Shown one piece after another: positions 60,483 to 64,000 of a DNA stretch of 64,000 nt (position 1 is its first letter; each line of letters starts with the position of its first letter). Position numbers and translations under genes: made by a program. The DNA is from Bacteroidota bacterium. GTDB taxonomy: Bacteria; Bacteroidota; Bacteroidia; UKL13-3. Location: contig JAIXWD010000007.1 in NCBI GenBank assembly GCA_027482225.1, forward strand, positions 62,001 to 126,000, in the 5' to 3' direction. Under the pieces are notes generated by a model. The model was not told where the DNA came from, did not search any database, and was given only the letters and a program-made list of their open reading frames with translations.

Positions 60483-62699
60483 ATGAGCGATAAACAAAAC
60501 ATACGAAAAAACTTCCCAGTTTTGGGCATGAGTTGTGCTGCTTGTGCTATAAGCGTAGAAAGCATGTTTAAGAACACAGAAGGAGTGAAAGATGCAGGAG
60601 TTAACTACGCTAATCAAACTGCCTGGGCCGATGTTGAAATTGGATTTGACGCAATCGCATTAAAAAAAGCCATTCAGGCCATTGGCTATGATATTATCAT
60701 AACAGAGGAAAACGCACAAGCCATTCAAGAAGCAGCACAAATAAAACACTATCAGCAATTAAAAGTGCGCACCATATGGTCGGTGGCACTTACTTTGCCT
60801 GTATTTACCATCGGGATGTTTTTTATGGATATGCCATACGGAAATTGGATATCTATGGTATTATCGGTCCCAATAGTTTTTTTTATTGGTAAAAGCTTTT
60901 TTATTACAGCATACAAACAAGCCAAACATGGCAAAGCTAATATGGATACATTGGTTGCCTTAAGTACTTCAATTGCATTTGTTTTCAGCGTGTTTAATAC
61001 TATATACCCACAATTTTGGCATCAACAAGGCTTGCATCCACATGTTTATTACGAAGCACCATCGGTGGTAATTACCTTTGTTTTGTTGGGTAAATTGCTT
61101 GAAGAAAGGGCAAAATCAAACACATCCTCTGCCATAAAAAAATTAATGGGTCTGCAACCCAATACAGTTACTGCTATTATTAATGGTAAAGAACAAATTA
61201 TGGCCATAGCGGAGGTTAAAAAGGGCTACTTATTATTGGTAAAACCAGGCGAAAAGATTCCTGTTGATGGAATTGTAAAGCAAGGAAATTCGTTTGTTGA
61301 TGAAAGCATGATTACCGGAGAATCTGTAACTGTTTATAAACAAGAAGGCTTAACTGTTTTTGCAGGTACCATTAACCAAAAGGGGAGTTTTAGGTTTGAG
61401 GCGCAAAAAGTGGGCAATGAAACCTTACTTGCTCAAATAATTAAAACTGTTCAAGATGCCCAAGGATCGAAAGCTCCAGTACAAAAAACGGTTGATAAAA
61501 TAGCTGGTATTTTTGTACCAATGGTCATGAGTATTTCTATTTTAACCTTTGTGGCTTGGATGATTTTGGGTGGCGAAAACGCATTTACACATGCACTTTT
61601 AACATCGGTTACGGTTTTGGTTATTGCATGTCCGTGTGCACTTGGTTTGGCAACACCTACTGCTATTATGGTGGGTGTGGGAATAGGTGCCGAAAACCAT
61701 TTGCTCATTAAAGATGCCGAAAGTTTAGAGCTAGCACACCGAGTAAATACCATTATTTTAGACAAAACAGGAACCATAACAGTTGGTAAACCAATGGTAA
61801 CTGATGTTTGGACAGCACCCGAATTTGATTTAACCCAACAACGAATATTGGTGGCTTTGGAAAAACTTTCGGAGCACCCGTTAGCAGATGCGGTGGTATG
61901 TTATTATGATCATGAAGGTGTTGGAGATATCGTTATTCAGGGATTTGAAAGTATTACAGGAAAAGGTGTAAAGGCGCAATACAACAACTTACCTTATTTT
62001 ATTGGAAACAATAATTTAATCATAAGCAACGGTATACAACTTACATCGACACAAGCCTCCACTGCACAAAACTGGCAAGAGCAAGCAAAAACAGTGGTGT
62101 TTTTTGCAAATAGCTACCAAGTATTGGCCATTATAGCCATTGCTGATAGCATTAAAACCACATCAAAACAGGCTGTAAATTTGCTTCAAAAACAAGGCAT
62201 TGAGGTATTTATGTTAACAGGTGATAACATTCAAACTGCAACTGCTGTAGCAATACAAGTAGGTATTACCCAATTTAAAGCAGAGGTATTGCCAAGCGAT
62301 AAAGCCAAGTTTGTTAAACAATTGCAAGCACAAGGTAAAATAGTGGCTATGGTTGGTGATGGTATAAATGATAGTGAGGCATTAGCTCAAGCAGATGTAA
62401 GTATAGCCATGGGAAAAGGTTCTGACATTGCGATGGATGTGGCCAAAATTACCATCATAAATTCCGATTTACAATTTATAGCTAAAGCCATTTTGTTGTC
62501 TAAAAAAACAGTGACTACCATCCGTCAAAACTTATTTTGGGCATTTATTTACAACGTAATTGGAATTCCATTAGCAGCAGGTATTTTGTATCCCGTAAAC
62601 GGTTTTTTACTTAACCCAATGATAGCTGGAGCTGCAATGGCACTTAGCTCGGTTTCGGTTGTTAGTAACAGTTTGCGATTAAAATTGTTAAAATTATAA
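60483..62699 (+). CDS. copA: Copper-transporting P-type ATPase
   Basis: A 738-residue P1B-type ATPase that exports monovalent copper. The N-terminal heavy-metal-associated domain has GMSCAACAISVES. Eight transmembrane helices surround an A-domain with MITGES, the CPC metal site (VIACPCALGLATPT), the phosphorylation motif DKTGTITVGKP, SEHPLA and MVGDGINDSEALAQAD. All key residues are present. The next gene, 10 bases downstream, is a small HMA protein. No CueR/CsoR gene is nearby. Copper specificity follows from the CPC motif and is not proven here. Confidence 0.95.
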   Translation: MSDKQNIRKNFPVLGMSCAACAISVESMFKNTEGVKDAGVNYANQTAWADVEIGFDAIALKKAIQAIGYDIIITEENAQAIQEAAQIKHYQQLKVRTIWSVALTLPVFTIGMFFMDMPYGNWISMVLSVPIVFFIGKSFFITAYKQAKHGKANMDTLVALSTSIAFVFSVFNTIYPQFWHQQGLHPHVYYEAPSVVITFVLLGKLLEERAKSNTSSAIKKLMGLQPNTVTAIINGKEQIMAIAEVKKGYLLLVKPGEKIPVDGIVKQGNSFVDESMITGESVTVYKQEGLTVFAGTINQKGSFRFEAQKVGNETLLAQIIKTVQDAQGSKAPVQKTVDKIAGIFVPMVMSISILTFVAWMILGGENAFTHALLTSVTVLVIACPCALGLATPTAIMVGVGIGAENHLLIKDAESLELAHRVNTIILDKTGTITVGKPMVTDVWTAPEFDLTQQRILVALEKLSEHPLADAVVCYYDHEGVGDIVIQGFESITGKGVKAQYNNLPYFIGNNNLIISNGIQLTSTQASTAQNWQEQAKTVVFFANSYQVLAIIAIADSIKTTSKQAVNLLQKQGIEVFMLTGDNIQTATAVAIQVGITQFKAEVLPSDKAKFVKQLQAQGKIVAMVGDGINDSEALAQADVSIAMGKGSDIAMDVAKITIINSDLQFIAKAILLSKKTVTTIRQNLFWAFIYNVIGIPLAAGILYPVNGFLLNPMIAGAAMALSSVSVVSNSLRLKLLKL

Positions 62700-62709
62700 A
62701 ACATAGCAT

Positions 62710-62922
62710 ATGACAGATTTTAAATTTAAAACCAACATTAAATGTGGCGGATGCATTGCCGCAGTTACTCCTTTTTTAGATAAAGTAAATGGAATTGAAA
62801 AGTGGGAGGTAGACACCGCTAATTTGGATAAAGTACTTACCGTGACTTGCAATTTAATTGACACCTTTAGTATAGAAAATGCAGTGAAAGAAGCGGGTTA
62901 TAATATTGAGAAAATAGGATAG
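62710..62922 (+). CDS. Small heavy-metal-associated (HMA) protein, CopZ-like
   Basis: A 70-residue ferredoxin-fold metal chaperone. The binding motif is NIKCGGCIAAV (CxxC), and AVKEAGYNIEKIG ends the domain. Placed 10 bases after copA, it probably hands copper to or receives it from the ATPase. The usual Met before the CxxC is replaced (IKC), a small departure from CopZ. Confidence 0.87.
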   Translation: MTDFKFKTNIKCGGCIAAVTPFLDKVNGIEKWEVDTANLDKVLTVTCNLIDTFSIENAVKEAGYNIEKIG

Positions 62923-62937
62923 AAATTAGCCTAAACA

Positions 62938-62970
62938 ATAAAGCCGCCCTATAAATAGGAACGGCTTTAT
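62938..62970. terminator. Hairpin between copA operon and alcohol dehydrogenase
   Basis: ATAAAGCCG (62938-62946) pairs with CGGCTTTAT (62962-62970), and an inner CCTAT/ATAGG lengthens the stem. It can act for both convergent transcripts, though the T-run is short. Confidence 0.7.
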
Positions 62971-63053
62971 AAAATAAAGGGGGTTAACAAATATGTTTAA
63001 TTAAAATTTAATAAAGTAGCATTTTTAGTACATAAACATGTACCTCTATTAAA

Positions 63054-64000
63054 TTACAAAGTTGCCATATCAATTACAAAACGATATTTAACATCCGACT
63101 TTAGCATGCGCTCATATGCCTCATTAATTTTATCCATTGGTATCAACTCAATGTCACTCATGATGTTGTGAACTGCGCAATAATCCAGCATCTCTTGGGT
63201 TTCTTTAATTCCTCCAATTAATGATCCGGCCAAGGTTCTACGCTTGCCTAATAAACTAAATGCATTTATTTGTGATGGGCTTGGAGGTGCACCTAAAAGC
63301 ACCATCACACCATCTGATTTTAATAACTGTAAATAGGTATTGTAATCGTGCGGTGCCGAAACAGTATTGATGATGAAATCAAATTTCATGGTTAAATTTT
63401 TCATGGTTTCTGCATCACTAGTTAAAGCAAAATGATGTGCGCCTAACATGTCAGCATCAGCTTTTTTATTTGCACTAGAACTTAGTATGGTTACTTCGGC
63501 ACCAAACGAAACGGCAAACTTAACTGCCATATGACCTAATCCGCCTAATCCTAATACGCCAACTTTATGCCCTTTTCCAACTTTCCAATGGCGTAATGGA
63601 GAATAAGTGGTAACACCTGCGCATAACAATGGTGCAACACGAGCTAAATCCAATTTATCAGAAACATGCAAAGTGTATTTTTCATCAACCACTATGTTGT
63701 TGCTGTATCCGCCAAATGTTTGTGTTTTGCCATCTAAACGTAAACTGTTGTATGTGCTAATTGCCCCTGTATCGCAATATTGCTCTAATCCCTCTTGACA
63801 ATTAGGGCAAGTACGACAAGAATCTACAAAGCAACCTACACCAGCTAAATCACCAACTTTAAAATTGGTAACCAAATTGCCTATAGCAGTAATTTTTCCC
63901 ACTATTTCGTGACCAGGTACAATGGGGTAAATTGCACTATTCCACTCGTTGCGTGCAGCATGTAAATCGCTGTGGCAAACACCACAATAAAGTATTTCTA
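63054..64000 (-). CDS. Zinc-dependent alcohol dehydrogenase, cinnamyl/YahK type (5' end cut off)
   Basis: Medium-chain NADP alcohol dehydrogenase. Reading past the internal ATG at 63902 to the window edge gives EILYCGVCHSDLH and YPIVPGHEIVGK, the zinc-site segments, so the true start lies beyond 64000. The structural zinc cysteines (CRTCPNCQEGLEQYC), GGYSNNIVVDE, and the cofactor motif VGVLGLGGLGHMAVKFA follow. The C-terminus is complete (KYRFVIDMATL). It likely reduces aldehydes to alcohols with NADPH. It converges on the copper operon. Confidence 0.93.
   Translation of the reverse strand, partial: EILYCGVCHSDLHAARNEWNSAIYPIVPGHEIVGKITAIGNLVTNFKVGDLAGVGCFVDSCRTCPNCQEGLEQYCDTGAISTYNSLRLDGKTQTFGGYSNNIVVDEKYTLHVSDKLDLARVAPLLCAGVTTYSPLRHWKVGKGHKVGVLGLGGLGHMAVKFAVSFGAEVTILSSSANKKADADMLGAHHFALTSDAETMKNLTMKFDFIINTVSAPHDYNTYLQLLKSDGVMVLLGAPPSPSQINAFSLLGKRRTLAGSLIGGIKETQEMLDYCAVHNIMSDIELIPMDKINEAYERMLKSDVKYRFVIDMATL

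Noticed and set aside
63054-63902. Treating the ATG at 63902 as the alcohol dehydrogenase start
   Set aside because: In-frame sequence upstream encodes the zinc-site motifs GVCHSDLH and GHEIVG, so the gene continues past the window edge.
1-64000. CRISPR arrays, rRNA, tRNA or intact insertion sequences
   Set aside because: No regularly spaced direct repeats, no rRNA/tRNA structure and no transposase gene were seen on either strand.

Overview
The window comes from a low-GC member of the Bacteroidota. The signs are a type IX secretion plug gene, two proteins with type IX C-terminal sorting domains (one type A, one gliding-associated type B), Bacteroidota-style promoter boxes (TAnnTTTG) close to start codons, few obvious Shine-Dalgarno sequences, frequent TTG/GTG starts, and family-specific proteins such as the DUF7948/SBBP adhesin-like protein. 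I cannot assign it below phylum. Both window ends cut genes: a PLP aminotransferase on the left and a zinc alcohol dehydrogenase on the right.

Layout. 1-5.8 kb: aminotransferase, an ABC-F ATPase overlapping the T9SS plug gene, and a PhoD-like protein with altered metal-ligand motifs. 6.0-12.2 kb: a compact minus-strand operon (ABC transporter with a degenerate ATPase domain, HlyD adaptor, TolC channel, SbtA-like permease) facing a divergent TetR regulator with a palindrome between them. 12.2-20.8 kb: a NUC1 nuclease with a Cys/His-rich tail, an LptF/G permease, a glycosyltransferase, ribBA, an ABC ATPase lacking a partner permease, and an M20 dipeptidase. 20.8-28.0 kb: a seven-gene, tightly overlapping minus-strand operon (ATP-grasp, GNAT/Fem-like acyltransferase, Rieske oxygenase, extended SDR, metallo-beta-lactamase-fold hydrolase, adenylate-forming ligase, ketoacyl synthase III). 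It reads as an uncharacterised small-molecule biosynthetic cluster and is the best candidate for an undescribed system here.

28.5-38.3 kb is mostly housekeeping: MacB/FtsX-type permease, ung, a gingipain-like T9SS cargo protein, rsmG, a glycosyltransferase, the rpsF-rpsR-rplI operon, an MBL hydrolase, a small DUF5329-like protein, and an EF-P with asparagine at the usual modified lysine. 38.3-41.0 kb holds one aldehyde dehydrogenase between two non-coding islands full of inverted repeats that look like mobile or repetitive elements. 41-51.4 kb: a sirtuin without its zinc cysteines, a 1438-residue T9SS type B surface protein, a PRiA4b ORF-3-like protein, a SixA-like phosphatase, an SDR, argS and a TPR-type lipoprotein. 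51.4-64 kb: a ferritin-like/VIT1 iron transporter, an FAD monooxygenase with a DnaJ-type Cys motif at its N-terminus, a YHYH-domain lipoprotein pair, two SRPBCC proteins, a Uup-like ABC-F ATPase that looks leaderless, an XRE regulator with repeated GTTAA boxes upstream, a copper P-type ATPase with a small HMA protein, and the partial alcohol dehydrogenase.

No tRNA, rRNA, CRISPR array or intact insertion sequence was seen. Family calls come from reading motifs; no database search was run.
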